The notes under the pieces: generated by a model
Seen by the model: only the letters and a program-made list of their open reading frames with translations
What the model was told of the DNA's origin: nothing
The model's database searches: none
Source: Bacillus sp. OK048
Lineage (GTDB): Bacteria; Bacillota; Bacilli; Bacillales; Cytobacillaceae
Assembly: GCF_900103525.1 (NCBI RefSeq)
Contig: NZ_FNHN01000006.1
Coordinates: 186,001 to 250,000, forward strand
Length of the DNA stretch: 64,000 bases
Direction of reading: 5' to 3'
Shown here: one piece after another, positions 1 to 8,677 of the stretch
How the letters are laid out: the number at the start of each line of letters is the position of its first letter
Numbering within the stretch: position 1 is the first letter of the stretch
Translations under genes and position numbers: made by a program

Positions 1-113
1 GATCCACCATTATATTTATTTGTATCCCAACCTAATCCAATAATAGCTCTAACCAAACCTGGATTTGTTTTTGTCAGGTCAATACGTTGACCTTTTGATA
101 ATTGAATTCCCAT
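1..113 (-). CDS. TerD family protein, N-terminal part (cut by window edge)
   Basis: Only the first 37 codons lie in the window and the rest runs off the left edge. The visible residues ([19 protein letters not shown], then LGWDTN) closely match the start of the neighbouring TerD protein, so this is a second tandem TerD-family gene. An AAGGAGA ribosome binding site sits 8 bases upstream of the ATG. TerD proteins are cytosolic calcium-binding stress proteins (tellurite and general stress resistance, GSP families). It follows the next gene in the same direction after about 80 bases, so the two are probably co-transcribed. Confidence 0.85.
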   Translation of the reverse strand, partial: MGIQLSKGQRIDLTKTNPGLVRAIIGLGWDTNKYNGG

Positions 114-190
114 TATAGTAGTCTCCTTCTTATAAGATTTGTTAACGACATAGAAGACAAGAAGGAAATTTCCCACTTGTCTTCATTTTT

Positions 191-769
191 TTAAACTTGT
201 AATCCAAAGTCTGTAGCAATACGGGCTAGCCCACCTTGATAACCTGACCCTACTGCTGAGAATTTCCATTCACCATTGTGGCGGTATAATTCACCTACAA
301 TGATCGCTGTTTCCACTGAGAAGTCTTCACCAAGATCATAACGAATCACTTCTTGGTTCGTGTCTTCGTTTACAATGCGACAGAAAGCATTTGAAACTTG
401 TCCAAAGTTTTGTCCGCGTCCTTCCGCATCATGAATCGTAATAACAAAGGAAATTTTTTGAACGTTTGCAGGAACATTGGCTAAGTTTACTTTAACTTGC
501 TCATCGTCGCCTTCGCCTTCACCAGTACGGTTATCACCAGTATGGACGACAGAACCATTTCCACCTTCAAGTTGGTTGTAAAAAATGAAGTCGCGGTCTG
601 AAGCGCATTTTCCAGTTGAATCTAAAAGAAAAACGCTTGCGTCTAAATCGAAATCTGCTCCTCCATCGTACCTATTTGTGTCCCAGCCAAGACCTACTAC
701 CACTCTTGTTAGACCTGGGTTTGTTTTTGTTAAATCAACCTTTTGACCTTTAGATAATGATAAAGCCAT
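191..769 (-). CDS. terD: TerD family stress protein
   Basis: 192 residues, the usual length for TerD. The N-terminus [19 protein letters not shown] and the acidic stretch GADFDLDASVFLLD (about residues 36-49) are typical of the calcium-binding TerD fold. I start it at the ATG preceded by AAAGGGG, not at a longer frame beginning at 850, because the extra N-terminal residues do not belong to the family. The family is linked to tellurite, general stress and envelope stress responses in Bacillus (YceC/D/E type). The gene specific role is not visible from sequence. It leads into the partial TerD gene at the window edge. Confidence 0.9.
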   Translation of the reverse strand: MALSLSKGQKVDLTKTNPGLTRVVVGLGWDTNRYDGGADFDLDASVFLLDSTGKCASDRDFIFYNQLEGGNGSVVHTGDNRTGEGEGDDEQVKVNLANVPANVQKISFVITIHDAEGRGQNFGQVSNAFCRIVNEDTNQEVIRYDLGEDFSVETAIIVGELYRHNGEWKFSAVGSGYQGGLARIATDFGLQV

Positions 770-1177
770 GTTAATAACCCCTTTCATTGTGTTAATTCTC
801 TCATTGTAACCATTTATCACATTTTGAAGCCATTTTTGAAAAATTCCCAACTAAATAGGTAGAGATTCCTGATATTTTAAGACGAATTATGTATTTATTG
901 GGTGGAATGTGTGAAAAAAATGGGTATTATCGAGAGCTACTTTCATTTTACGAAAATTAAGACAAAAAGGACAGACCACAAACACATTGATTTTCGACCA
1001 TTTTCGACATAATTTTTAATAAAATCCTCTTTATGTGCAAATTTGGGTGTGTTCATATTTCCGTCAAAACAATTTTAACATATTGTGAACATTTTCACAT
1101 TTGTAATGTTCGAAATGGTAAAAACAAGTATAGTGTAAGTATAGAGAACAAGTTAAATTTGAAAGGCGGAATGTTTT
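770..1177. promoter_or_regulatory. Divergent terD/doxX intergenic region with Rex- or FNR-like box
   Basis: This 408-base gap between divergent genes holds no supported ORF. An inverted repeat TTGTGAACATTTTCACAT lies at 1083-1100. It resembles the Rex operator (TTGTGAA-W4-TTCACAA, with the last base and one spacer base off) and also contains a perfect TGTGA-N6-TCACA Crp/Fnr-type box. A probable -10 element TATAGT is at 1129-1134. The box is centred about 50 bases upstream of the likely start site. The region is copied upstream of the second doxX gene with the same 45-base distance from TGTGA to TATAGT, although the second half-site is degenerate there. The remaining sequence (about 850-1080) shows nothing recognisable. 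Confidence 0.45.
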
Positions 1178-1684
1178 ATGTTTAATCATTTTTTAAGAGA
1201 AAATAAAATCTCTGCAGCTATTTTAACAATTATTCGTTTATATCTTGGCTACGCATGGTTCACAGCAGGACTAGGAAAATTACAGAGCGGTGCTTTCGAC
1301 GCTTCTGGCTTCTTAAAAGGAGCAATCGCTAATCCAGTAAAAGGACCAGATGGCAACATGGTTTACAGCTGGTATGTAAACTTCTTAGAAAGCTTTGCAT
1401 TACCAAACATTGATGTTTTCAACTTCATCGTTCCTTGGGGCGAAACACTAATCGGTTTAGGCCTTATGCTTGGATGTTTAACAACAGCAGCAATGTTCTT
1501 TGGATTAGTAATGAACTTTAGCTTCTTCTTAGCAGGAACGGTATCTCATAACCCGACTGACATTTTCTTAGGCTTCATTATCTTAACAGCTGGATACAAC
1601 GCAGGTCGTATTGGTCTTGACCGCTGGGTGGTTCCATTCATCAATAGAAAAGTTGGTAAAAATAAGGCGAAAGCAAGTGCATAA
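1178..1684 (+). CDS. DoxX family membrane protein (copy 1)
   Basis: 168 residues with four hydrophobic membrane segments and the DoxX-family signature around RLYLGYAWFTAGLGKLQSGAF (near residues 21-41). DoxX/DoxD proteins are membrane subunits or relatives of thiosulfate:quinone oxidoreductase and of redox or thiol stress systems (CatD, MhqP in Bacillus). The substrate here is unknown. The start is the ATG at 1178, seven bases after GAAAGGCGGA. A second copy lies at 52060. I count 22 differences in 168 residues, and promoter and terminator are also alike. It ends at a terminator shared with the convergent glcF gene. Confidence 0.85.
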   Translation: MFNHFLRENKISAAILTIIRLYLGYAWFTAGLGKLQSGAFDASGFLKGAIANPVKGPDGNMVYSWYVNFLESFALPNIDVFNFIVPWGETLIGLGLMLGCLTTAAMFFGLVMNFSFFLAGTVSHNPTDIFLGFIILTAGYNAGRIGLDRWVVPFINRKVGKNKAKASA

Positions 1685-1731
1685 CAAATAGTAAGGTGAT
1701 TCGTCCCCCTCGAATCGCAGATATATAGTAC

Positions 1732-1768
1732 AAAAAGACGATTCGCTCCCCCTCGAATCGTCTTTTTT
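1732..1768. terminator. Bidirectional terminator between doxX and glcF
   Basis: The stem GACGATTCG / CGAATCGTC (1737-1745 and 1754-1762) is flanked by an A run and a T run, so it can stop transcription from both convergent genes. Near copies of this stem follow the second doxX (52579) and, degraded, the kinase gene (53600). A partial copy with GATTCG/CGAATC precedes it at about 1698. Confidence 0.8.
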
Positions 1769-1773
1769 CTATA

Positions 1774-3096
1774 CTATTCCACTGCTTCCGCTAACAAATC
1801 TACGATATGAACCGCACGCATTTTATCAGTCAAGCCTTCGCGCTCGATGCCGAGCTGCATTTGCAGCAGACAGCCAGGGTTAGCTGTTACGATCGTCGTT
1901 GCGTGGGTTGCTTTTGCCTGAGCCATTTTATAGTCGAGCATGACCATCGACATTTCTGATTCGACGATATTGTAGATTCCGGCAGAACCGCAGCAGCGGT
2001 CTGCTTCTTTCATTTCTTGATAGTGCACACCCTGAATAGATTGTAGCAGTGTTCTAGGTGCAGATGCGGTTTTCATCACATTTCGTAAATGGCAGGAATC
2101 CTGATAGGTAACCACCGTTGCCGGCAGCTCTAATTTCACTTTTTTGTGAAAAGAAACCGCAACGAGGATTTCAGAAATATCCTTAATTTTTGCCTTAAAA
2201 GCTGCTGCGCGTTCGCACCAAACCGGGTCATCCTTCAAAAGGTGGTCGTAATCCACAAGGAAAGCGCCGCAGCCGCCGGCATTGGTAATAATAAAGTCTG
2301 CACCCAAATCTTCGAAGGCCGCTATATTTCTCTTGGCAAGCTCCTTTGCAGCGTCCTTTTCACCGCTGTGTCCGTGCAAGGCACCACAGCAGGTTTGCTC
2401 TTTAGGAATCACGATCTCGCAGCCTGCTACTTGCAGCAATTTCATCGTGGCATCGTTTGTTTTCAGGAACATTGTATCCATTAAACAGCCGCTGAAAAAA
2501 GCAACCTTATGAACTTTCTCCGCTAAAGACGGCAGGTGCTCTGGTCTATTTTTCATTTCCTTCATGGTTGGTACTTTTGGGAGCACCTTTTCCATCGTCG
2601 CTAAATTATCAGGTAAAAGACCTAAATAGCCCACTTTGCGAGCAAGAGTTTGAATTCCAGAACGCTGATAAAGGCCAAGCAGACCTACCATTGTACGCAT
2701 CCTGTTTTGATGTGGAAATAACCCTTCAAAAACTGTTTTTCGAATCGCTCTTACGGGCAGCGAGTGTTTTTTGTTTTGATTGATAATATCTCTTGCTTCT
2801 TCTAACAAGTGACCGTAATTGACACCTGAGGGACAGACGGGTTCACATGCCCGGCAGCCAAGGCAGAGTTCGAGTGATCGTTCAAAATCCTCATCGGGTT
2901 CGACGATTCCGTCGACGACCGCTTTCATCATCGCAATTCTGCCGCGAGGCGAATGGGATTCTTTATACCCTGATTCAATATAGGTTGGGCAGGTGGGCAG
3001 ACAAAAACCGCAGCGCATACAGTTTAACAGTTCATCCTCGTTCATCCGCTCTTTAAATTGTTCCTGAATCTTTTCTTGTTCGAGTAGGGTTGTCAT
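1774..3096 (-). CDS. glcF: Glycolate oxidase iron-sulfur subunit GlcF
   Basis: 440 residues. Two 4Fe-4S ferredoxin motifs are visible: CMRCGFCLPTCP (Cys 26, 29, 32, 36) and CLGCRACEPVCP (Cys 78, 81, 84, 88). Two CCG-domain motifs follow (TCCGALHG near residue 235 and CCGSAGIYN near 370), as in GlcF and heterodisulfide-reductase-like proteins. It should pass electrons from GlcD to the quinone pool during oxidation of glycolate (or another 2-hydroxyacid) to the 2-oxoacid. Its ATG overlaps the glcD stop by four bases, so the two are translationally coupled. The arrangement matches ysfC-ysfD of Bacillus subtilis. D-lactate could be an alternative substrate. Confidence 0.92.
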   Translation of the reverse strand: MTTLLEQEKIQEQFKERMNEDELLNCMRCGFCLPTCPTYIESGYKESHSPRGRIAMMKAVVDGIVEPDEDFERSLELCLGCRACEPVCPSGVNYGHLLEEARDIINQNKKHSLPVRAIRKTVFEGLFPHQNRMRTMVGLLGLYQRSGIQTLARKVGYLGLLPDNLATMEKVLPKVPTMKEMKNRPEHLPSLAEKVHKVAFFSGCLMDTMFLKTNDATMKLLQVAGCEIVIPKEQTCCGALHGHSGEKDAAKELAKRNIAAFEDLGADFIITNAGGCGAFLVDYDHLLKDDPVWCERAAAFKAKIKDISEILVAVSFHKKVKLELPATVVTYQDSCHLRNVMKTASAPRTLLQSIQGVHYQEMKEADRCCGSAGIYNIVESEMSMVMLDYKMAQAKATHATTIVTANPGCLLQMQLGIEREGLTDKMRAVHIVDLLAEAVE

Positions 3097-4505
3097 CTTG
3101 TCATCACCACGCGTTTCTTGCTGTCTTTGGCAAAGACTTTTCCAGGATTCATGATGTTATTCGGATCAAATGCCTGTTTAATTCCCATCATGGCCGCGAT
3201 TCCTTCTTTTTTCAGCTTCCACTCAAGATATGGTGCCTTCATGGCGCCGACTCCGTGTTCCCCGGTAATCGTTCCGCCTAATTCAATCGCCTTTTCAAAA
3301 ATTTCCGCAAAGGCTTTTTCGACTCGCTCCATTTCTTCATGGTCGCGTGCATCCGTCGCACAGGTTGGATGGAGATTGCCATCTCCAGCATGGCCAAAAG
3401 TACAAATCGTCAACTGATATTTTTCAGTAATTTCATTGATGGCTTTTACCATATTGGCAATTTCTGAACGTGGAACGGTTGCGTCCTCAAGGATAGTTGT
3501 TGGCTTTAACCGGGCAATCGCTGAAAGGGCTGCACGTCTAGCGGTTCTTAGCGCCATTGCTTCCTCTTCGGTTGCGGCAATTTGAATCGATACTGCCTGC
3601 TCCTGCTTGCACACTTCTGCGATTTTTTTCATATCGCGATCGACTACTTCTGGAGGCCCATCCTGCTCAATTAACAGCACCGCTTGAACATCGGTTGGAA
3701 GTCCGATTTGTGCATAATCCTCGACTACCTTTAAGGTAGCCTGATCCAAGAATTCCAGTGTTGTCGGAATAATTTTATTGGCAATAATCTTTGAAACAGA
3801 ACGAGCCGCAGCCGACAAATCTTGATAAAGGGCTAGCATCGTTTTCCGGGTTTCCGGCATCGGAACCAGTTTCAGGGTCGCTTCGGTAATCACGCAAAGC
3901 GTTCCTTCAGATCCTACAAATAGACGTGTCAAGTCATACCCGGCAACATCCTTTGCAAGCTTTCCGCCGGTTCTAATGATATCGCCATTGGCCAGTACTG
4001 CTTCAAGTCCAATCACATAATCTCGCGTTACGCCATATTTGAGGCCGCGCAGGCCGCCTGAATTCTCATTGATATTGCCGCCAATCGTCGAGATTGTCAT
4101 CGAACTTGGATCTGGTGGATAGAACAGACCTTTTTCCTCGATGGCATGAATCAAATCCAGTGTGATGACACCTGGCTGGACAGTAATCGTTAGGTTTTCT
4201 TCATCAATTTCAAGGATTTTGTTCATATGTTTAAAAAGAAGGACGACACCGCCCTCGGTCGGGCATGTTCCTGCACAAAGGTTAGTCCCAGAGCCGCGCG
4301 GAACAATCGGAACTTTATATTCATTGCAAAGCTTTAAAATTTCAGAAACTTCCTCTGCATTTCGCGGGCTGACAATCGCGTCCGGCATCGATTGGAAGTT
4401 AGGTGTGGCATCATAGGAATAGACTAAACGTTCTATTTTAGAATCATCGAAGTTTTCTTTGGTGACGATAGAAATTAATTTTTCTTTTACATCATTCGAG
4501 AGCAT
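3093..4505 (-). CDS. glcD: Glycolate oxidase FAD-binding subunit GlcD
   Basis: 470 residues. The PCMH-type FAD-binding domain is clear (VPRGSGTNLCAG near residues 68-80, GGNINENSGGLRGLKYG near 141-157), followed by the FAD-oxidase C-terminal domain ending in TGEHGVG, the conserved C-terminal motif of GlcD/D-lactate dehydrogenase proteins. It oxidises glycolate or a related 2-hydroxyacid in the cytosol at the membrane surface together with GlcF. It is the first gene of a two-gene operon and starts with an ATG eight bases after a GGGGGA site. The CdaR-type gene just upstream on the same strand is the probable regulator. Confidence 0.92.
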   Translation of the reverse strand: MLSNDVKEKLISIVTKENFDDSKIERLVYSYDATPNFQSMPDAIVSPRNAEEVSEILKLCNEYKVPIVPRGSGTNLCAGTCPTEGGVVLLFKHMNKILEIDEENLTITVQPGVITLDLIHAIEEKGLFYPPDPSSMTISTIGGNINENSGGLRGLKYGVTRDYVIGLEAVLANGDIIRTGGKLAKDVAGYDLTRLFVGSEGTLCVITEATLKLVPMPETRKTMLALYQDLSAAARSVSKIIANKIIPTTLEFLDQATLKVVEDYAQIGLPTDVQAVLLIEQDGPPEVVDRDMKKIAEVCKQEQAVSIQIAATEEEAMALRTARRAALSAIARLKPTTILEDATVPRSEIANMVKAINEITEKYQLTICTFGHAGDGNLHPTCATDARDHEEMERVEKAFAEIFEKAIELGGTITGEHGVGAMKAPYLEWKLKKEGIAAMMGIKQAFDPNNIMNPGKVFAKDSKKRVVMTR

Positions 4506-4551
4506 GTGATTTCCCCCTGTTTTCGTACTATTTTCATGCTATTTACATTAT

Positions 4552-4575
4552 AAAAAAAGCAGGCCAATGCCTGCT
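4552..4575 (-). terminator. Terminator of the CdaR-type regulator gene
   Basis: Read on the minus strand, AGCAGGC and GCCTGCT form a seven-pair stem with a four-base loop followed by seven T residues. It separates the regulator from glcD, so glcDF should have its own promoter within the following 45 bases (TATAAT is visible on the minus strand at about 4548-4553, overlapping the T run). Confidence 0.75.
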
Positions 4576-4606
4576 ATGGATAAACATCTAAATTATTCGC
4601 TTGTTT

Positions 4607-5719
4607 TTATTTGTTTTTTGGATATTCATCCAAAAATAGTACGGCCAGATACAAACAAAGTAAATCATGTGTTCGGCTGCTGTTTAGGTGGGTAAGCTCC
4701 TCAATTTTTTTCAAACGGTAATGAAGGGTATTAATATGAATGTGTAACGATTTTGCTGTATTTTTTAAGGAATGGTTTTGGTTAAATAACTCAGCTAACG
4801 TTTCTAACAGGTCAGCTTCTTTTAAAATGGGTCCAATGGTTCGCTTTATATATTCAGATTTTGTTGCGGTAGTAAGTTCCCCTGTAATCATCTCAAGTGT
4901 TAGTTCCTCATCGAAGATAATACTGCGATCTCCCCTAGCCATGTTTAATGCTCTTTTGGCCTGTATATAGGATTCATGCAGATTGGAAGGAGGTGTACAA
5001 TGGCCAACTCCGGCATAAGCAGCAATCCCAAAGCTATTTTTGATAAAATCCAAAAAGTGTTTCAGTCGATTTTTGATAGCAGAGGGTTGAATGGAATTGG
5101 AACCATCGATTAAGACGATGATCCGTTCATTACCGTACCTTGTTAGGACATCATTTTTATTTTGAGAAAAGGAGTTCAAAATGGACGACCATGCGTCTCT
5201 TGTTAAAGGACTTTGCTTGAACTGGATCATGACAGCTGTTCGGTTAAGCTCTAAATTAATAGACAGTGCCCGTGCTCGTTCCAGCAGGTCAGGACTTGGT
5301 TCTTTTGCTTGGAGCCACTCAAGGACAAAGGTTTCCATTGCGCGGGAATGATAGTCAAATTGTTCACCATAATAGTTTTCGCTAATTAACAGCTCTGTCA
5401 TTTTGCGAATGATTTCACCAAAGGGAGTGACGGTTTTAGGATCACCGGTTATCCCAATTACACCAATGACATCATTCTGAAAAAAAATCGGGAGGTTGAT
5501 ACCAGACTTTACCCCTTCTAATTGATGGGATTCCTTTTCGGTAATAATCAGTTTTTTCTTTTGCTGGGAAGTAATTAAGGCGCCTTGATGGAAGGTGCCA
5601 ACTCTTTCCCGGTTAGTGCTGGAGATGATCATACCATCTGTACTCACGACAATAATTTCTTCGGATATTAATCTTTGAACTTCCCTGACAATTTTTTCTG
5701 CAAGCTCTGGCTGTAGCAT
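4607..5719 (-). CDS. CdaR/PucR-type sugar diacid regulator
   Basis: 370 residues. The N-terminal diacid-recognition domain (about 1-130, EIIVVSTDGMIISSTNRERVG) is followed by a GGDEF-like middle part and a C-terminal PucR-type helix-turn-helix (LKNTAKSLHIHINTLHYRLKKIEELT). Such proteins respond to hydroxy acids such as glycerate or glycolate, and the position directly upstream of glcD-glcF (as ysfB in B. subtilis) suggests that it activates that operon. I chose the ATG at 5717-5719 because AAGGTAGG lies eight bases before it. A GTG nine bases further upstream is possible. Confidence 0.85.
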   Translation of the reverse strand: MLQPELAEKIVREVQRLISEEIIVVSTDGMIISSTNRERVGTFHQGALITSQQKKKLIITEKESHQLEGVKSGINLPIFFQNDVIGVIGITGDPKTVTPFGEIIRKMTELLISENYYGEQFDYHSRAMETFVLEWLQAKEPSPDLLERARALSINLELNRTAVMIQFKQSPLTRDAWSSILNSFSQNKNDVLTRYGNERIIVLIDGSNSIQPSAIKNRLKHFLDFIKNSFGIAAYAGVGHCTPPSNLHESYIQAKRALNMARGDRSIIFDEELTLEMITGELTTATKSEYIKRTIGPILKEADLLETLAELFNQNHSLKNTAKSLHIHINTLHYRLKKIEELTHLNSSRTHDLLCLYLAVLFLDEYPKNK

Positions 5720-5820
5720 GTTCAGCACCTACCTTATGTATATAGGGTTGCTTATTTTGAAATTTTATTTTAATAATAACAATATTCATATTGAAAAAAT
5801 AGTACAAAGGGGAGAGTAGT

Positions 5821-6684
5821 TTGAAATATAAATTATTAGCGACTGATTTGGATGGAACATTATTAAATGAGCAAAAAGAAATTGATGTTGAAAATATTCA
5901 AGCGATTCAAGCGTACCGCGAAAGAGGAGGGAGGGTCGTTATCTGCAGTGGCCGTTCTCCGCTGGCGACGCGCTGGATAGCTAATACCATTGGGCTAAAA
6001 GGGGAGCCGATTATTGCATATAATGGTGCGATTATGCTTGATGAGTATGGTGAAATCAGTGAGCAAGCTGTTTTTCAGCATGATCATCTGTTGAATTTCT
6101 GGGAATTATGCGAAGGGGAAAGCCTTTATGCACATTTTTACGAGGGGGATACGCTATTGGTTCCACGAGAAGCCAAGTGGAATGAAAACTGGATTGCCAA
6201 TAATATTCCAACCCTCGCGAAAACAGGTGGAAAGTCTGGTGAGCTTGAACAATTTCGGGGGCAGTGCCAGGTAAAGCTTGTGGATGATTTTTATCATTAC
6301 TTTAGGAGTAATCAGCCTAAGATTACCAAAATTGCTGTGTTTGATGAAGGAGACAGACTTGCTGATTTTTCAAAGGTGATGGGGGAAAAGGTAGAAGGGC
6401 TGGAAATTAGCAGCAGTTTAAATTTTCTTAACTTGGAAATTTCACCGTCAGGAGTGAGTAAGGCCTCCTCGCTAATTAAGCTTAGTGAGAAGCACCAAAT
6501 CCCGATCTCTCAAATAGCTGCTATTGGAGATAATTATAATGATACGCTGATGCTTCGCGTTGCCGGGCTTGGAATTGCGATGGGGAATGCACCAGAGGAA
6601 GTGAAGAAGCTGGCAGATGTGGTGACGGGGAGAAATGATGAAGCGGGAGTTGCACAGGCAATCCGACGATACCTACTAGAATAA
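5821..6684 (+). CDS. Cof-type HAD family sugar-phosphate phosphatase
   Basis: 287 residues starting with TTG behind GGGGAGAG. The HAD motifs are all visible: DLDGTLL (Asp 9 and Asp 11 as nucleophile and acid), SGRSP (motif II), a Lys in motif III and GDNYNDTLML (motif IV) near residue 240. The large cap between motifs II and III is the Cof/YidA type. These enzymes dephosphorylate phosphosugars or flavin and pyridoxal phosphates, and the substrate cannot be read from the sequence. It lies between the divergent CdaR gene and the MurNAc operon, and could act as a safety phosphatase for sugar phosphates, which is only inference. Confidence 0.88.
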   Translation: MKYKLLATDLDGTLLNEQKEIDVENIQAIQAYRERGGRVVICSGRSPLATRWIANTIGLKGEPIIAYNGAIMLDEYGEISEQAVFQHDHLLNFWELCEGESLYAHFYEGDTLLVPREAKWNENWIANNIPTLAKTGGKSGELEQFRGQCQVKLVDDFYHYFRSNQPKITKIAVFDEGDRLADFSKVMGEKVEGLEISSSLNFLNLEISPSGVSKASSLIKLSEKHQIPISQIAAIGDNYNDTLMLRVAGLGIAMGNAPEEVKKLADVVTGRNDEAGVAQAIRRYLLE

Positions 6685-6771
6685 ATTTTGAAATAAAATT
6701 TTACTTTTTAAATAAAAATATTGATTTACTATTTCACTGGCGGTATACTGAAGTTACAGTAATCGTTTACA
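6683..6771 (+). promoter_or_regulatory. murQ operon promoter with operator-like repeat and cre-like site
   Basis: A SigA-type promoter is visible: TTGATT at 6721-6726, a 17-base spacer and TATACT at 6744-6749. Directly after the expected start site lies AGTAATCGTTTACA (6758-6771), which matches 13 of 14 positions of the CcpA cre consensus TGWAANCGNTNWCA. About 20 bases upstream of the -35 box is the inverted repeat AAATTTT-N5-AAAATTT (6683-6701), which contains TGAAA-N5-TTTTA, similar to RpiR-type operators. It could be the MurR site. A roadblock by CcpA at +2 is inferred. Confidence 0.6.
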
Positions 6772-6801
6772 ACTAGAAAAACCAACTGGAGGAGAAGGAA
6801 T

Positions 6802-7713
6802 ATGATCGAAGAAAATCTCGAATTATTAACCACCGAATCCCGAAATAAAGATTCTATGCAAATTGATACAGCGGAGAGCCACGAAATATTACGGATCATG
6901 AATGAACAAGATCAATTGGTAGCACTTGCTGTCAAAGCGGTTTTACCTGAAATAGAGACTGCGGTTCAGTTTGTATTTGAATCCTTTAAAAAGGGCGGCC
7001 GCCTGATTTATTTAGGTGCTGGAACGAGCGGCAGATTAGGGGTATTAGACGCTGTTGAATGTCCGCCTACCTTTAGCACTGATCCTGAAATGGTCATTGG
7101 ATTGATGGCTGGGGGGGAAGGCGCATTTTTGAAGGCGGTTGAAGGAGCCGAGGATGATCCGGAACTTGGTGTTCATGATTTGAAGAATCTGGAACTAACT
7201 GAGAACGATACGGTGATTGGGATCGCTGCCAGTGGTCGGACACCTTATGTCATTGGTGCGCTTCGCTTTGCACGAAGCATCGGTGCGAAAACAGTAGCAC
7301 TTTCGTGTAATAAAAATGCGGCGATTAGTAAAGAGGCTGATCAGGCGATTGAGGTCATTGTCGGTCCAGAGGTGCTGACTGGTTCAACCCGCTTGAAGTC
7401 TGGTACGGCTCATAAAATGATTTTGAATATGATTTCAACGTCATCGATGGTTCTCATTGGTAAAGCGTATGAGAATCTTATGGTGGATGTGAAGGTAAGT
7501 AATCTTAAGTTGAAGGAACGGGCCATCGGCATTATCCGCAAAATTACTGGAGTTTCCTATGAAACAGCAGTAGAAACCCTGGAAAAAGCGGATCTGCAAG
7601 TGAAAACAGCGATTGTCATGATTAAAGTGGATAAAACGAAAGAAGAAGCAGAAAAGTTATTAGCGAATGCGAATGGATATGTGAAAATCGCCATCAAAAA
7701 TGTTGAAAACTGA
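6802..7713 (+). CDS. murQ: N-acetylmuramic acid 6-phosphate etherase MurQ
   Basis: 303 residues, the normal length. The SIS domain with [21 protein letters not shown] (residues 71-91) is the MurQ signature. Glu 86 and Glu 117 correspond by position to the two glutamates known to be needed in the E. coli enzyme. MurQ splits the D-lactyl ether of MurNAc-6-phosphate, giving GlcNAc-6-phosphate and D-lactate in the cytosol. It is the first gene of murQ-murR-murP-mupG, behind a promoter with a cre-like site, with a GGAGGAGAAGG ribosome binding site. Confidence 0.95.
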   Translation: MIEENLELLTTESRNKDSMQIDTAESHEILRIMNEQDQLVALAVKAVLPEIETAVQFVFESFKKGGRLIYLGAGTSGRLGVLDAVECPPTFSTDPEMVIGLMAGGEGAFLKAVEGAEDDPELGVHDLKNLELTENDTVIGIAASGRTPYVIGALRFARSIGAKTVALSCNKNAAISKEADQAIEVIVGPEVLTGSTRLKSGTAHKMILNMISTSSMVLIGKAYENLMVDVKVSNLKLKERAIGIIRKITGVSYETAVETLEKADLQVKTAIVMIKVDKTKEEAEKLLANANGYVKIAIKNVEN

Positions 7714-7737
7714 TTTGGAGAAAAGGTGGTAATTTTT

Positions 7738-8592
7738 GTGGCAACAGGCGGATTGAAAATGCTCCAAAATATGCTTGAGCAGCTTCCGGCTTCCGAGCGG
7801 AAAATAGCCCAATTTATTCTTGAAAATCCTCGAAGTATTTTAAACAGTACCGTTAGTGATATCGGTGCTCAAGCTAAAACAAGCGGAGCTGCCGTGATTC
7901 GATTGTGTAAATCACTTGGTTTAAATGGTTTTCAGGATTTAAAGGTTAGAATTGCAGGTGATTTAGTGAAGCCTGTTGAACAAGGGTACCGAGACATCGA
8001 ACCTGGTGAATCTTATTTTTCTATCGTCCAGAAGACTACAAGCAATAGTATTCAGAGCATCCGAGATTCAGAGGAGATCATCAATTATGAGGAATTGGAA
8101 CGAGCGGTTCAATCATTGTTACCCGCTCAAAATGTTCACTTTTTTGGGATTGGTGCCTCCAATATCATTGCCAAGGATGCCCAGCAGAAGTTTCTTCGGA
8201 TCCAAAAAAATGCAACCGCTTTTACTGATACACATCTTGTGGCGACCATCATTGCCAATGCCAATAAAGATGATGTGGTGTTTGGTGTTTCTCATTCTGG
8301 GGAAACGGCTGAGGTTATCAACGTAATGTCACTTGCGAAAGAACGAGGGGTGAAAACAATTAGTTTGACTAAATACGGACAATCCTCCGTCTCGTCTTTA
8401 GCAGACATAAAACTTTTTACTTCTTATTCAGGAGAAGCTGCTTTCCGAAGTGCTGCGACGTCATCACGTCTCGCACAGTTATATATGATGGATATTTTGT
8501 TTTTATCCATGGCGACCGTTCAATATGAGCATACGATTCAAGCCATTGATCAAACAAGAGAAGCGATACGGTTTATAAAAGAAAGGAATTAG
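7738..8592 (+). CDS. murR: MurR/RpiR family regulator of MurNAc recycling
   Basis: 284 residues. N-terminal RpiR helix-turn-helix (about 1-77, TVSDIGAQAKTSGAAVIRLCKSLG) followed by a SIS phosphosugar-binding domain (about 105-260, FGIGASNIIAKDA and GVSHSGETAEVI). MurR proteins sense MurNAc-6-phosphate. The GTG at 7738 is preferred because AAAAGGTGG lies eight bases upstream of it, while an earlier in-frame GTG at 7726 lies inside that site. It sits inside the murQ operon, 24 bases after murQ, which suggests that it controls this operon. Confidence 0.88.
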   Translation: MATGGLKMLQNMLEQLPASERKIAQFILENPRSILNSTVSDIGAQAKTSGAAVIRLCKSLGLNGFQDLKVRIAGDLVKPVEQGYRDIEPGESYFSIVQKTTSNSIQSIRDSEEIINYEELERAVQSLLPAQNVHFFGIGASNIIAKDAQQKFLRIQKNATAFTDTHLVATIIANANKDDVVFGVSHSGETAEVINVMSLAKERGVKTISLTKYGQSSVSSLADIKLFTSYSGEAAFRSAATSSRLAQLYMMDILFLSMATVQYEHTIQAIDQTREAIRFIKERN

Positions 8593-8677
8593 ACTTGCAG
8601 GGGGTGATGTGAACACTGTTTACATCGTGTTGACTGGGGATAACATTACAAATACAACAGAGAGTAGGGGAAATGAA

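Noticed and set aside
2146-2484. Plus-strand frame of 112 codons inside glcF
   Set aside because: It lies wholly within the well-supported glcF gene on the other strand, with no ribosome binding site or domain.
8609-8677. Longer N-terminus of MurP from GTG 8609
   Set aside because: The added residues do not fit the EIIB domain start, and AGGGG lies seven bases before the ATG at 8678.
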